From: Gordonia liuliyuniae
Lineage (GTDB): Bacteria > Actinomycetota > Actinomycetes > Mycobacteriales > Mycobacteriaceae
Assembly (NCBI RefSeq): GCF_021739025.1
Contig: NZ_JAKKOT010000002.1
Span: 744,001 to 808,000, forward strand
DNA length: 64,000 bases
Direction of reading: 5' to 3'
Shown here: positions 19,060-27,704 of the stretch, piece after piece
How the letters are laid out: the number at the start of each line of letters is the position of its first letter
How positions within the stretch are numbered: position 1 is the stretch's first letter
The notes under the pieces: generated by a model
What the model was told of the DNA's origin: nothing
The model's input: only the letters and a program-made list of their open reading frames with translations
Database searches by the model: none
Program-made: the position numbers and the translations under genes

Positions 19060-19278
19060 ATGGGCACGAGTCGATTGATGCAGTGGTGCAGCGAGGTCCG
19101 AACGCTGACCGGCCAACTCGTCACGGACGAATCGGGGATGTCCACCGTCGAGTACGCGATCGGGACCGTCGCTGCGGCGGCGTTCGGTGCGTTGCTCTAC
19201 ACGGTGGTCACCGGCGACAACATCTTGTCTGCATTGACGGGGATCATCACGCGGGCATTGAGTACGGCGGTGAGTTGA
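19060..19278 (+). CDS. DUF4244 Flp-like prepilin (Rv3656c-like)
   Basis: A 72-residue pilin-type protein. The sequence DESGMSTVEYAIGTVAAAAF has the class III prepilin layout: a Gly before the cleavage point, Glu at +5 of the mature protein followed by Tyr, then a hydrophobic helix. It is probably the major subunit of the Tad pilus. It has its own strong site (gaggggg) seven bases before the ATG, which fits the need for high expression. No prepilin peptidase gene is present in the window. Confidence 0.88.
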   Translation: MGTSRLMQWCSEVRTLTGQLVTDESGMSTVEYAIGTVAAAAFGALLYTVVTGDNILSALTGIITRALSTAVS

Positions 19279-19279
19279 G

Positions 19280-19627
19280 GTGTGGGCGCGGTTGCTACGG
19301 GACGAGGGCGGGATGGTGACGGTGGAGGCGGCGTTCGCTCTCGCGGCGATCGCGGTCTTTCTGGTGACGGGGACCGGCGCGGTGGCTGCGGTCGTGATGC
19401 AGATTCGGTGTACGGACGCCGCTCGTGAGGTTGCTCGGCTTGCTGCTGCGGGCGACACTTCGGCGTCGGAGGTGGGGCGTTCGGTGGCACCGGGCGGCGC
19501 ACGGATCTCGGTGTCGGCCGGCGGGGAGACGGTGACCGTGTCGGTGTCGGCGGGCGTTCCGATGTTGCCGATGGTGACGGTGTCTGCGCGGGCAGTCGCC
19601 GCGATGGAGCCGGGCGGGGTTCGGTGA
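19280..19627 (+). CDS. TadE-like pseudopilin (Rv3655c-like)
   Basis: A 115-residue protein with the TadE motif DEGGMVTVEAAFALAAIAVF (Gly, then Glu at +5, then a hydrophobic helix) and a small extracellular beta-rich domain. It is a minor pseudopilin of the Tad system. Its GTG start begins one base after the prepilin stop, and its end overlaps the next gene by GTGA. Confidence 0.86.
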   Translation: MWARLLRDEGGMVTVEAAFALAAIAVFLVTGTGAVAAVVMQIRCTDAAREVARLAAAGDTSASEVGRSVAPGGARISVSAGGETVTVSVSAGVPMLPMVTVSARAVAAMEPGGVR

Positions 19628-19983
19628 GGTGTCGTGACGAGGAGGGGTTCTCGACGGTGACCGGGGCTGCGGTGATCGCGGTTCTGGCTGCTGTTCTCGT
19701 CGGCGTTCTGTATGTCGGGGCGGCCGTGTTGGCTCGCCATCGTGCGCAGTCGGCGGCGGATCTGGGCGCGTTGGCTGCGGCGTCTGTGCACGTGTCGGGG
19801 AGTGCGGATGCGTGCGAGGTCGCTCGTGAACGGGTCGCCGACCAGGAGGGGTCGCCGTCCGTGGCGGAGTGCGTGGTCGACGGCCAGGACGTGGTGGTGC
19901 ACGTCGTGGTTCGGGTACAGCTGGGCGGTCTGGGGGTTCGTGATGCGATCGCGGTGGCGCGGGCTGGTCCGGTTCAGTCGTGA
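19624..19983 (+). CDS. TadE-like protein of the helicase/secretion neighbourhood (Rv3654c-like)
   Basis: A 119-residue protein with an EEGFSTVTGAAVIAVLAAVL N-terminus (truncated pilin-like helix; Thr rather than Glu at the usual +5 position) and a Cys-containing extracellular domain (ADACEVARERV, SVAECVVDG). Actinobacterial families of this kind are named for co-occurrence with the DECH helicase, which is indeed the next gene here, convergent across a hairpin. It ends the ssd-tad operon. Confidence 0.85.
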   Translation: MRCRDEEGFSTVTGAAVIAVLAAVLVGVLYVGAAVLARHRAQSAADLGALAAASVHVSGSADACEVARERVADQEGSPSVAECVVDGQDVVVHVVVRVQLGGLGVRDAIAVARAGPVQS

Positions 19984-20006
19984 CCGACCGGAATCGAATC
20001 GTCCCG

Positions 20007-20045
20007 TCCGCCGATCTGATCCACCATGTGGTCTGGATCGGCGGA
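20007..20045. terminator. Bidirectional hairpin between tad operon and helicase
   Basis: tccgccgatc at 20007-20016 pairs perfectly with 20036-20045; the interior can extend the structure. It lies between convergent genes. Confidence 0.7.
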
Positions 20046-20074
20046 GCAAGCTCGCCCAGCCGTGTCCCGGGCCG

Positions 20075-22408
20075 TCACGAGCCGTAGTGTCGCCCGATCA
20101 GGCGTAGCAGTTTGATCGCGTGCTCTTTGTCGAGCGGCTCGTTTCCGTTGCCGCACTTGGGTGATTGCACGCACGACGGGCAGCCGCTCGTGCACGCGCA
20201 CGATGAGACGGCTTCGTCGGTGGCGGCGATCCAGTCGTCGAACGCCTCGTGACCGCGTTCGGCGAAACCGGCACCGCCGGGGAACCCGTCGTAGACGAAC
20301 ACCGTCGGCAACCCGGTCTGCGGGTGCAGGTCGGTCGACAAGCCGCCGATGTCCCAGCGGTCGCACGTGGCGACGAGTCCCAGCATGCCGATCGCCGCGT
20401 GCTCGGCGGCATGGAGTGCGCCCGGGAACTTGTCGGGGGCGATCCCGGCAGCGACCAGCGCATCCGGTTCGACGGTGTACATCACCGCACGCGTCGACAA
20501 CTGGTGCTCGGGCAGATCGAGGGGGACCTGGTCGAGGATCTCGCCGGTGAGCGCCTTCCGCAGGAAGCCGACCACCTGGCTGGTGACGGTCACCTCGGCG
20601 AATGAGACGGTCAACGGGCCGAACGACCGTTGCTCGACGACACGGTCGACGACGACCTCGCTGACTTCACGAGCAGTCGTCGTCCAATCCGGCTCCTCCG
20701 GGTGAGCGAGCGCGAGACCGTCGTCGAGCGCGAGTTCGTCGACGACGAAGCTCTCACCCTGGTGCAGATACACCGCGCCCGGGAACACCGATGTCATGGC
20801 GCGTGACGTGTCGACGGTGCCCAGTAGCCGCGACGTCGTCGCGTCGACGATGAGGACCTGGCCGCCGATGCCGCCGCGGATGTCGATGTCGCCGTGCGGA
20901 TCGAGGCCGGGCGCCGGATACCAACCGGCCTTGCGCCGCTTCAGCTTCCCGTCGTCGACGAGGCCGGCGATCACCTCGTCGGCATGCCAGCCAGTCGCCT
21001 CGGCATCAGAGATGGGGAACTCGGTGGCCGCACACAGCAGATGCGGTCCGAGAACGTACGGGTTCGTCGGATCGGTGACCGTCGCCTCGACGGGTCGCTC
21101 CAACAACGCGTCAGGGTGGTGGACGAGATATGTGTCGAGCGGGTCGTCCCGGGCCACCATGACCACCAGCGAACCTTCCCCGCGACGACCCGCACGACCG
21201 GCCTGCTGCCAGAACGAGGCGACGGTACCCGGATAGCCTGCGACGACGACGGCGTCGAGTCCGCTGATGTCGACGCCGAGTTCGAGTGCGTTCGTCGTCG
21301 CGACCCCGAGGAGTTCGCCGTCGGACAGCGCTCGCTCGAGTCGGCGTCGATCGTCGGCCAGATACCCGGCACGGTAAGCGGCGACTCGATCGACCAGTTC
21401 GGGCGCCGACTCGGCGAGCAACTGGCGGGCCTTCACCGCAGTCACCTCCACGCCGCGTCGCGAACGGACGAAGCACAGGGTGCGTGCACCCTCCACCACG
21501 AAGTCCGCGAGGAGTCGCGCGGCCTCGGCGCCCGCAGAGCGTCGAACGGGGGCTCCGTTCTCGCCGCCGCGTTCGGTGTCGGTCGTGCCCTCGACGAATC
21601 CCGGCTCCCACATCGCGACGGTCCGTTCGCCGTGCGGCGACGTGTCGTCGGTGACCGCTACGACGTCGTCACCGATCAATCGAGACAGCGCTTGCGCCGG
21701 ATTCGAGACGGTCGCGCTGGCACCGATGACGACCGGGTCCGCCCCGTAGCGGCGTGCGATCCGCAGCGTCCGCTGCAACACCAGCGCCGTGTGCGAGCCG
21801 AACACGCCCCGGTAGTGGTGGCATTCGTCGACGACGATGTACTTCAGCTTGGCGAAGAACTGGCGCCACTTGGCGTGCGACGAGCAGATCCCGACATGCA
21901 GCATGTCCGGGTTGGTGAAGATCCAGCGCGAATGCATCCGCGCCCACTGCCGCAGCTCGGAGTCGGTGTCGCCGTCGTAGGCGCTCGGCTGCAGATGGCT
22001 CAGCGACGGCACGCCCGCGATGATCTGAGCCGTCGCCCTCAATTGGTCGGCGCCGAGCGCTTTGGTCGGCGACAGGTAGAGGGCGGTGGCGTTCGGGTCC
22101 TGCGCGAACGTGGTGAGGATCGGGAGTTGATAGGCCAGCGACTTGCCCGACGCGGTGCCGGTGCACACGCAGACGTGGCGGCCCGCGTACGCGTGATCGG
22201 CGGCCTCGATCTGGTGGCGCCACGGGCGTCGCAGCCCGTGGTCGGTGAAGGCGTCCCGCACCTCGGGATGAACCCAGTCCGGCCACTCGCTGAATTCGGC
22301 TGTGCGCGTGGGTATCACGGCCATGTGGGTGAGCGGAGACTCGTCGCCGGACTCGGCGCCCGCGAGGGTTCTGCCGAGCAGTTCGCTGCCGTAAGTGGCA
22401 TGCTGCAT
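20075..22408 (-). CDS. DECH-box helicase with DUF1998 zinc domain (Rv3649-like, MrfA-type)
   Basis: A 777-residue superfamily 2 helicase. Walker A TGTASGKSLAYQ is near residue 82, the DECH box VVDECHHYRG near 187, motif VI QAGRAGRRGEG near 400, and the C-terminus carries four cysteines in SCACTSGCPSCVQSPKCGNG. This layout is that of YprA/MrfA and Hrq1-like DNA helicases; MrfA of Bacillus acts in mitomycin-C repair. No MrfB-like nuclease partner is seen nearby. The gene faces the Tad operon in many actinobacteria, but the linkage is not known to be functional. Confidence 0.92.
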   Translation of the reverse strand: MQHATYGSELLGRTLAGAESGDESPLTHMAVIPTRTAEFSEWPDWVHPEVRDAFTDHGLRRPWRHQIEAADHAYAGRHVCVCTGTASGKSLAYQLPILTTFAQDPNATALYLSPTKALGADQLRATAQIIAGVPSLSHLQPSAYDGDTDSELRQWARMHSRWIFTNPDMLHVGICSSHAKWRQFFAKLKYIVVDECHHYRGVFGSHTALVLQRTLRIARRYGADPVVIGASATVSNPAQALSRLIGDDVVAVTDDTSPHGERTVAMWEPGFVEGTTDTERGGENGAPVRRSAGAEAARLLADFVVEGARTLCFVRSRRGVEVTAVKARQLLAESAPELVDRVAAYRAGYLADDRRRLERALSDGELLGVATTNALELGVDISGLDAVVVAGYPGTVASFWQQAGRAGRRGEGSLVVMVARDDPLDTYLVHHPDALLERPVEATVTDPTNPYVLGPHLLCAATEFPISDAEATGWHADEVIAGLVDDGKLKRRKAGWYPAPGLDPHGDIDIRGGIGGQVLIVDATTSRLLGTVDTSRAMTSVFPGAVYLHQGESFVVDELALDDGLALAHPEEPDWTTTAREVSEVVVDRVVEQRSFGPLTVSFAEVTVTSQVVGFLRKALTGEILDQVPLDLPEHQLSTRAVMYTVEPDALVAAGIAPDKFPGALHAAEHAAIGMLGLVATCDRWDIGGLSTDLHPQTGLPTVFVYDGFPGGAGFAERGHEAFDDWIAATDEAVSSCACTSGCPSCVQSPKCGNGNEPLDKEHAIKLLRLIGRHYGS

Positions 22409-22699
22409 CGACGTCGCTCCAATGTGTTCGGGGTAGGCACGTCAGTTTACCGTCGGAGCTGGGCACGAGCCGGTCACGGGCAGTTTGGTTCCGAACGCGC
22501 TAAAAGTATCGCGCGGGCCGGAAACGTGGTTAGCTAAAAGCGGTCGCACACTCCGCTCAAAGGGCGGAGTCCGTTGCGAACGTGGTACTGCAGTCGGTTC
22601 CATCGCCGTATGGCGAGGTCTTGTCGAGGTATGGCGGTCGGAACAGGCCCCCGCCGGGGACGCTCCGTGGCGGGTGATGAAAAGTTAGGAATGCAGTAG
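22409..22699 (+). promoter_or_regulatory. Long leader region of the cold-shock gene
   Basis: The 291 bases between the divergent helicase and csp genes have no coding frame. A 7-bp hairpin (actccgc 22550-22556 / gcggagt 22564-22570) lies in the probable 5' UTR, and AT-richer DNA at 22500-22540 is a likely promoter site. Long structured leaders are usual for cold-shock genes. AGGA nine bases before the ATG is the ribosome binding site. Confidence 0.5.
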
Positions 22700-22903
22700 A
22701 TGGCACAGGGCACTGTGAAGTGGTTCAACGCGGAGAAGGGCTTCGGCTTCATCGCGCCTGACGAGGGCAACGACGACGTGTTCGTCCATTACTCGGAGAT
22801 TCAGGGCAACGGCTTCCGCACCCTCGAAGAGAACCAGCGCGTGGAGTTCGAGGTCGGCCAGGGCACCAAGGGTCCTCAGGCCACCGGAGTCACCGCAGTC
22901 TGA
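22700..22903 (+). CDS. cspA: Cold-shock protein CspA family
   Basis: A 67-residue single cold-shock domain. RNP1 KGFGFIAP and RNP2 VFVHYSEI are intact, so the protein should bind single-stranded RNA/DNA as a chaperone. It sits, as in mycobacteria, between the DECH helicase (divergent) and the Rv3647c-like gene. A very stable hairpin with a TTCG tetraloop follows it. Confidence 0.96.
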   Translation: MAQGTVKWFNAEKGFGFIAPDEGNDDVFVHYSEIQGNGFRTLEENQRVEFEVGQGTKGPQATGVTAV

Positions 22904-22939
22904 TTTCGTACGCCCTCGGGCGTCCCAGACTTACGAGAC

Positions 22940-22977
22940 AACACTCCCGGCACCGCTTCGGCGGTGTCGGGAGTGTT
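22940..22977 (+). terminator. TTCG-capped terminator of cspA
   Basis: A 17-bp stem (22940-22956 with 22961-22977) closes on a TTCG tetraloop; all positions pair, with one G-U. It follows the csp stop by 36 bases. Confidence 0.85.
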
Positions 22978-23039
22978 GCGTTGCGACCACGAGCGTTGTG
23001 GTGTGCCGCTGTTGTATTGGGCCGCAGTAGGATCGACAC

Positions 23040-23618
23040 GTGAGCCAGATGTCGTTGTTCTCCGCGGACACGGAAGACCCCGTGATCGACGATCTCGCAG
23101 GCCTGCTCGCCGGACAGGGACAATCGGTCCACACGAACCTGGGGGCTCGAGTATCGATCGTCCTCGGCGCGCAATGGCGTGCTGACGAGATCGCCGCGGA
23201 CATCATGGCGACCGGACTCGACGCGCAGACGCTGATCTCCGATGAGGGGTCGCCGATCGCGCGGACCGAAGCCAACCCGCGGATCACCGCATTGCACCGC
23301 CGCTGGTCGTCTGGCGCAGTGAAAGCCGTCCCTGAGGGTTGGACGCCGAGTGCGCGTGCTCTACGACTGTGGGTGCTCGCGTCGGGCCGATTCGACGGCC
23401 CCCACTACATGCTGGGCCTCGACCCGAGTGCCCCGGAGACGCACGCGCCCCTCGCCACCGCGCTGATGAGAGTCGGCATCGCGCCGACCCTCATCGGAGT
23501 CCGTGGAAGTCAACCGGCGCTGCGAGTGTCCGGGCGCAAGCGCCTGACGCGGCTCGCCGAGACCGTGGGAGTCCGGCCTGGTGACGCTCCAGACGGAGTG
23601 TGGCCGGGGGAGTGTTAG
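23040..23618 (+). CDS. Conserved hypothetical protein (Rv3647c-like)
   Basis: A 192-residue soluble protein of unknown function, conserved between cspA and topA in mycobacteria. It begins MSQMSLFSADTEDPVIDDLA and ends with an Arg-rich segment (VSGRKRLTRLAETVGV). No catalytic motif is evident. The GTG start lies six bases after TAGGAT (a -10-like hexamer at 23028-23033) and has no ribosome binding site, pointing to a leaderless transcript. Its stop overlaps the stop of the convergent membrane-protein gene, marking the left border of the accessory island. Confidence 0.75.
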   Translation: MSQMSLFSADTEDPVIDDLAGLLAGQGQSVHTNLGARVSIVLGAQWRADEIAADIMATGLDAQTLISDEGSPIARTEANPRITALHRRWSSGAVKAVPEGWTPSARALRLWVLASGRFDGPHYMLGLDPSAPETHAPLATALMRVGIAPTLIGVRGSQPALRVSGRKRLTRLAETVGVRPGDAPDGVWPGEC

Positions 23619-24760
23619 AAGCCTCTCGCGAACGATTTCGCCACCAGTGCTTTGAGTGCTGGGTGGCTGATCGTATCGACGTCGACGGGCTCCACGACCT
23701 TCAAAGCGGGCATGGTGCCGGCTGAGAGGGGGCCGTCTGATCTGCAACGCGCAAGGTAGCGGTTCGCCCCCGCTAGGTAGGCGTCGACCCAGGCAGGCTT
23801 CCACTGAGGCGGGTTGCTCGCGTCTACCGGATCGAATCCGAGCTCGCGGACAGCCCGGACCCGAAGTTCGATGAGGCGGGCGTCGGCGGCATCTCGTTCC
23901 GCATCAGTGGTCGCTGTTTCGATGGCCGCGGCCAAGGAATCGAGTGATTCACCCTGCGCGGCCAACCAATCGAAGCTGAGGTCGGCGACAGTCGTCTCCC
24001 ACGCCGTGTCCATCGCTGCGACCAACTGACATTGGGTGGTCGTCATGGCACTGAAGCGTACGAACGACTGCCCGTTCGGGGTGTCGAGCCATACCTCGAA
24101 ATCGAAGTCCGAGTCGGTTGCCATGTCGCGGTTCGCTGGAGTCCCGGATGGGTAGTTGTCTGCTGTCAGAGTCGAGTGCGGCCCTACGCGGGCGGCGTCA
24201 ACAGCGGCTTCCCTCGGTCGGTCGGAGAATGAACTGAGCAGCGGAGAAGCGGTCGGGATCGGCGCAGCGCCCGCCGGAGACGGCGCGTGTGCAGCGTTCG
24301 GTTCCGGGGCTCCGGCGCGGGAAGGCTGTCGGGCGGGCTTCTGCGACGGGGCACCGAAGAGCGTCGTTCCCTGAGCCTGAATATCGGGGATGGTCTGCGC
24401 TGACTGTAGACGACGCACATATGCGGAGTACCCGACCGCGATCACCAGGAGAAGATAAGCGCCGACCAGGAAGACGGCCAACCAGAGTGTGGTTACGAGA
24501 AAGCGTAAAAGGACCCCGACGATGCCGAAGTCGAAGACTCGCAGATCCCACAGCAACCACCAGATCAGCAGCAGTATCGGGAGGCATACGACGAGTGCGA
24601 TGGTGGTGGCTCCGCGCGAGACACGAGTCGCATAGGTGAGGAGATCACTTCGCTCGGACTCGGTATGAGGAGTCGGGCGAGCGTTCATGGACTGAGGCGC
24701 CACGCTGCGAAGCGTTGCGGTGTAGACCGCTTTGAACACGGAGTCGGGGCGCGAGTCCAC
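23615..24760 (-). CDS. Two-pass membrane protein with shared C-terminal module (unknown)
   Basis: A 381-residue protein I do not recognise. Two long hydrophobic segments lie at about residues 50-70 and 80-110, followed by an Ala/Pro-rich linker (130-180) and a soluble C-terminal module. That module resembles the one in the gene just upstream: W-x-x-T-P-x-G-x-x-F near the start, ELGFDP in the middle, and a PALKxL ending. The GTG start has a strong AAAGGAG seven bases before it. The gene is downstream of its partner on the same strand, gap 60 bases, so they are probably one operon. Its stop overlaps that of the convergent Rv3647c-like gene. Confidence 0.8.
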   Translation of the reverse strand: MDSRPDSVFKAVYTATLRSVAPQSMNARPTPHTESERSDLLTYATRVSRGATTIALVVCLPILLLIWWLLWDLRVFDFGIVGVLLRFLVTTLWLAVFLVGAYLLLVIAVGYSAYVRRLQSAQTIPDIQAQGTTLFGAPSQKPARQPSRAGAPEPNAAHAPSPAGAAPIPTASPLLSSFSDRPREAAVDAARVGPHSTLTADNYPSGTPANRDMATDSDFDFEVWLDTPNGQSFVRFSAMTTTQCQLVAAMDTAWETTVADLSFDWLAAQGESLDSLAAAIETATTDAERDAADARLIELRVRAVRELGFDPVDASNPPQWKPAWVDAYLAGANRYLARCRSDGPLSAGTMPALKVVEPVDVDTISHPALKALVAKSFARGF

Positions 24761-24820
24761 TCAGGACTCCTTTCTCGGTACGGCGTCGGAGCGCCGCTGT
24801 GCTAGTGCGGTGCGTGGAGA

Positions 24821-25750
24821 TCAGTGGGGCAGAAGCTGTTTCAGTGCCGGGCTCTTGATCGATGCCGAGTTGACGAACTGGTACTGGCTGAGCGTTGGAA
24901 GGCTGTTCGCAGGCGGATGCGTGCGATAGGCGTCCAAGGAGTACACCCGAATCTGGCGGGCGTAGGCCGCGGCGTCGGTCGTCGACCATGCGGGGACCTC
25001 GTCCGACATGGGGTCGAAGCCGAGTTCGCCGGTACCCTGCGTGCGGAGAGACATGAGCGCGGCAGCCCGCTGCGGCTTGTCACTCGAGAAGAATCTCCAG
25101 ACACCGGCGCCGGCGAGGCCGAGTGCACCGAGGATGAAGACTAAGTTCACCATTCCGATGACGCCAGCGGCCACGAAGACGATCCAGAGCGCTGCACACA
25201 CACCAGCGCCGATGAAGAAGCGTTTAGCGATTGTTGCGTTGCGTTCGTCTGGGTTGAAGGTGGCGAATTCGATCTGTTCGCGTCGCGGCGACTTCCATTC
25301 GGACTTGATCGCTTCGACGGCGTCTCGCCAGTGCTTGTCGTTGGCTTCGATCTCCTCGGCCATCGCCGCAGCACGTCCGTACCACGCGGTGAACGCCTCG
25401 CCGTCCGGTGTCTGCCGCCAAATCGCGAATGCCTGCCGGTCTCGCTTGTCCTCTTCCTGGCCGCGTCGAACGGCCTCCTCGCGTTGGAGTTGCAGCTGGT
25501 CTCGCTGGATTTCGAGCTGCCGAACCAGCAGTTGGTTGTTTGCCGCGGTTGCTCGAGCGATCTCGCTCTGGACCCGAATCATCTCGGCATTGGCCAGCGC
25601 AGCGGCCTGCGATTGAGTCTCAAGAGTCCGGAGCTGTCGCTCGGTGACTGCAGCAGTTTGCTTGGCGGCAGCAGCAGTTTGCTTGGCGGCAGCTGTGGCG
25701 CGCGCCGAGTCGGCGAGCATCGACCGCTGGTAGTGGCTGTACTTGGGCAT
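24821..25750 (-). CDS. Coiled-coil membrane protein with the same C-terminal module (unknown)
   Basis: A 309-residue protein with an Ala/Gln/Lys-rich coiled-coil N-terminus (roughly residues 15-105, containing the internal repeat AAKQTAA), a W-x-x-T-P-x-G-x-x-F start of the shared module, two membrane segments near 180-225, then GELGFDP and the PALKQLLPH ending. The shared parts pair it with the downstream membrane protein as a paralogous or interacting pair. AGGA lies seven bases before the ATG. No enzymatic motif is visible; a scaffold or envelope-stress role would be guesswork. Confidence 0.8.
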   Translation of the reverse strand: MPKYSHYQRSMLADSARATAAAKQTAAAAKQTAAVTERQLRTLETQSQAAALANAEMIRVQSEIARATAANNQLLVRQLEIQRDQLQLQREEAVRRGQEEDKRDRQAFAIWRQTPDGEAFTAWYGRAAAMAEEIEANDKHWRDAVEAIKSEWKSPRREQIEFATFNPDERNATIAKRFFIGAGVCAALWIVFVAAGVIGMVNLVFILGALGLAGAGVWRFFSSDKPQRAAALMSLRTQGTGELGFDPMSDEVPAWSTTDAAAYARQIRVYSLDAYRTHPPANSLPTLSQYQFVNSASIKSPALKQLLPH

Positions 25751-25865
25751 TGTGATTCCTAAATCGGGGGCGGGTGACTTATCCGGTGCGCGTTCGGAGA
25801 ACTACGTCGCCGTCCTCGACGTCGGAGGTCTGATCGTCCGCGCCTCTCCGCATTTCGCTGCTGTG

Positions 25866-26246
25866 TCAGCGCGGGATCAGATGGTTGCGTCCGACGACGA
25901 ACCCTGCGCCGTAGAGGTTTCCGGCGTAGCGCCCGTGCTTCGACTTGACGAAGGTCGAACGCGCGCCGCCGAGGTCGAAGTAGCCTCCGTTGCGGGTAGC
26001 GATGATGCGAACGCGAGTGTTGGGGCGGCCGGGGACCTTCACCGACATCACGTTTCCGCGCACCCAGACCTTGGTGTAGGAGGTCGAGTGGTCGTAGAAG
26101 ACGTTGTTCTTCACTTTGAACGTGTAGGCGCCGTTGTCGATGCCGTACGTCTTTGCGTCCGCGTCACCAGCGGCGACGGTGACGCCCGTGACTGCGGCAG
26201 CGCCGATGGTGAGGGCTGCGATTGTGCGCTTGAGGGTGGTGATCAT
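25866..26246 (-). CDS. Small secreted protein (unknown)
   Basis: A 126-residue protein with a clear Sec signal peptide (TLKRTIAALTIGAAAVTGV, cleavage after ADA near residue 31) and a basic, Tyr/Gly/Val-rich mature part of about 95 residues without Cys. The fold looks all-beta, with many short alternating hydrophobic stretches; no family is recognised. AAGGAA precedes the ATG by nine bases. It lies between the coiled-coil membrane protein and the lipoprotein gene on the same strand. Confidence 0.75.
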   Translation of the reverse strand: MITTLKRTIAALTIGAAAVTGVTVAAGDADAKTYGIDNGAYTFKVKNNVFYDHSTSYTKVWVRGNVMSVKVPGRPNTRVRIIATRNGGYFDLGGARSTFVKSKHGRYAGNLYGAGFVVGRNHLIPR

Positions 26247-26299
26247 CGTGTCGGATTCCTTGAGGTCGTGTATCGGGATCGATATCTAGGGAGCGCGAA

Positions 26300-27544
26300 C
26301 TACGGAGTGCAGCCGGCAAGCTGTGTCAGTCGGGCCGGGATGTCGCCGGTCTTGACGACCTTCCCGTCCTGCCACGTGTGGGTGAGGGTCGCGCGGCCCG
26401 TCATGTCGGCATTCGAGTCGCCTTCATTGGGATAGCGGTACGTGACGACGACGGTGTCGTCGCCGTCGTTCTTCACGGACTCGACCGGCGGGTAGCAGGT
26501 GGCAGCAGGGCCGACGTACTCGCCGTCATGGAAGAGCATGATCCCGACCGGGCTCGAGTTGGTGGCCATTTCGACAGTGGTCGTAGCGAAGCCGAGCGTC
26601 GCACAAGGCTCCGGTATCTGCGTCGCAGTGGTTCGCCACGCCCAGTCGTTCATCGTCGGCAGGGCTGCGATCGCCCGCTGGACAGTCGACGTCATGTCCT
26701 TGGACCGGTCGCAGGACGTGGTGGACGCGGTGGACGTGGTCGACGGCGCGGTGGACGAATCCAGCGATTTGATCCGCACGTCCTCGCACTTGAAATGCTG
26801 CTGACCGACCGACATGTCAGTGATCTCCGACGGGTTCACGGTCCGTCGGCCGTCGACCACCCACTCACCCGCCTCACCTGCACCGCTTCCGGGTTTGAAC
26901 GCGAAGTCGATGACGCGTCCGGACTTCGGCGATGGCATCTCGGTGCTTCCCAACGCGAGAGCCTTGTCTTTGCGGCACATGGCCCGGGCGAGGATCCGTT
27001 CGCCGGGAAACACCCAGATCCCGGTGCCGAACTTGATGTTCATCGTCTCCCCGGGGGCCGCCATGAGTCTGAGCTGCCCGTTCTCCCAGCGGTATACCTG
27101 GAAGAGTGAGTTGGAACCGAACATTCCGACGGGTACGACGATCTCAGCGCCCGGCTTACCGTCGAGATCGTAGAAGGCGATCTTGTCGCCGAAATCGTCC
27201 GGAACCGGAGTAGTCGCGAGACTGTCTGCGGCGTCGACGTCCACCGTCGCCGTCGTGCCGTCGGGAGCCGTGGCCGAGACGAACTTAGTTCCGCTCGGGT
27301 GGACGCTGATCGCCATCGGCGTACCGGACCCGTCAAGATCGACAACGGCGACCGGGGTGCAGGATCCGCTCACATCGGGTGGACATGGGTTCGCAGCCTC
27401 CGCAGTGGGCGTCGGAGCGGACGGGTCTGATCCGGTCCCGGAGTCGTTAGTCCCACACGCGGCGACCACGGTAGCCGTGATCAGGACCGCCCCAGCGATG
27501 ATCGCGAATCGACTGCGCCGCACCGCTGTACCCATATAGACCAC
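26300..27544 (-). CDS. Lipoprotein with C-terminal LppP/LprE-like domain
   Basis: A 414-residue exported lipoprotein. The signal segment FAIIAGAVLITATVVAACG ends in a lipobox (VAAC). The middle part (residues 60-250) is a repeat-poor beta-rich region with YDLDGKPGAEIVVP, resembling VCBS/FG-GAP-like surface repeats. The final 120 residues match the LppP/LprE layout: EPCATLGFA, then VGIMLFHDGEYVGPA, then VVVTYRYPNEGD. The GTG at 27544 is chosen because GGGGGGA lies five bases before it. The gene is divergent from an XRE regulator across a dyad operator. Confidence 0.75.
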   Translation of the reverse strand: MVYMGTAVRRSRFAIIAGAVLITATVVAACGTNDSGTGSDPSAPTPTAEAANPCPPDVSGSCTPVAVVDLDGSGTPMAISVHPSGTKFVSATAPDGTTATVDVDAADSLATTPVPDDFGDKIAFYDLDGKPGAEIVVPVGMFGSNSLFQVYRWENGQLRLMAAPGETMNIKFGTGIWVFPGERILARAMCRKDKALALGSTEMPSPKSGRVIDFAFKPGSGAGEAGEWVVDGRRTVNPSEITDMSVGQQHFKCEDVRIKSLDSSTAPSTTSTASTTSCDRSKDMTSTVQRAIAALPTMNDWAWRTTATQIPEPCATLGFATTTVEMATNSSPVGIMLFHDGEYVGPAATCYPPVESVKNDGDDTVVVTYRYPNEGDSNADMTGRATLTHTWQDGKVVKTGDIPARLTQLAGCTP

Positions 27545-27626
27545 GATTGTCCCCCCGCAGGCGAAACGCCTGTTCGGCTCATTCGTCACAATTTAGCGAC
27601 GACTATCCGACACGATAACCTAACTA

Positions 27627-27655
27627 TGGATGCCCAATCCATTATTGGGTTGCCA
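27627..27655. promoter_or_regulatory. Dyad operator between lipoprotein and XRE genes
   Basis: CCCAAT at 27633-27638 and ATTGGG at 27644-27649 form a perfect inverted repeat with a five-base centre; outer TGG (27627-27629) and CCA (27653-27655) extend the symmetry to 29 bp. It lies in an AT-richer gap between divergent genes, and is the likely binding site of the adjacent XRE protein. Confidence 0.6.
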
Positions 27656-27704
27656 TGACCGCACGGAGGATGATCGATGAATGTCCTTACGAGGAGCCGA
27701 TTAC

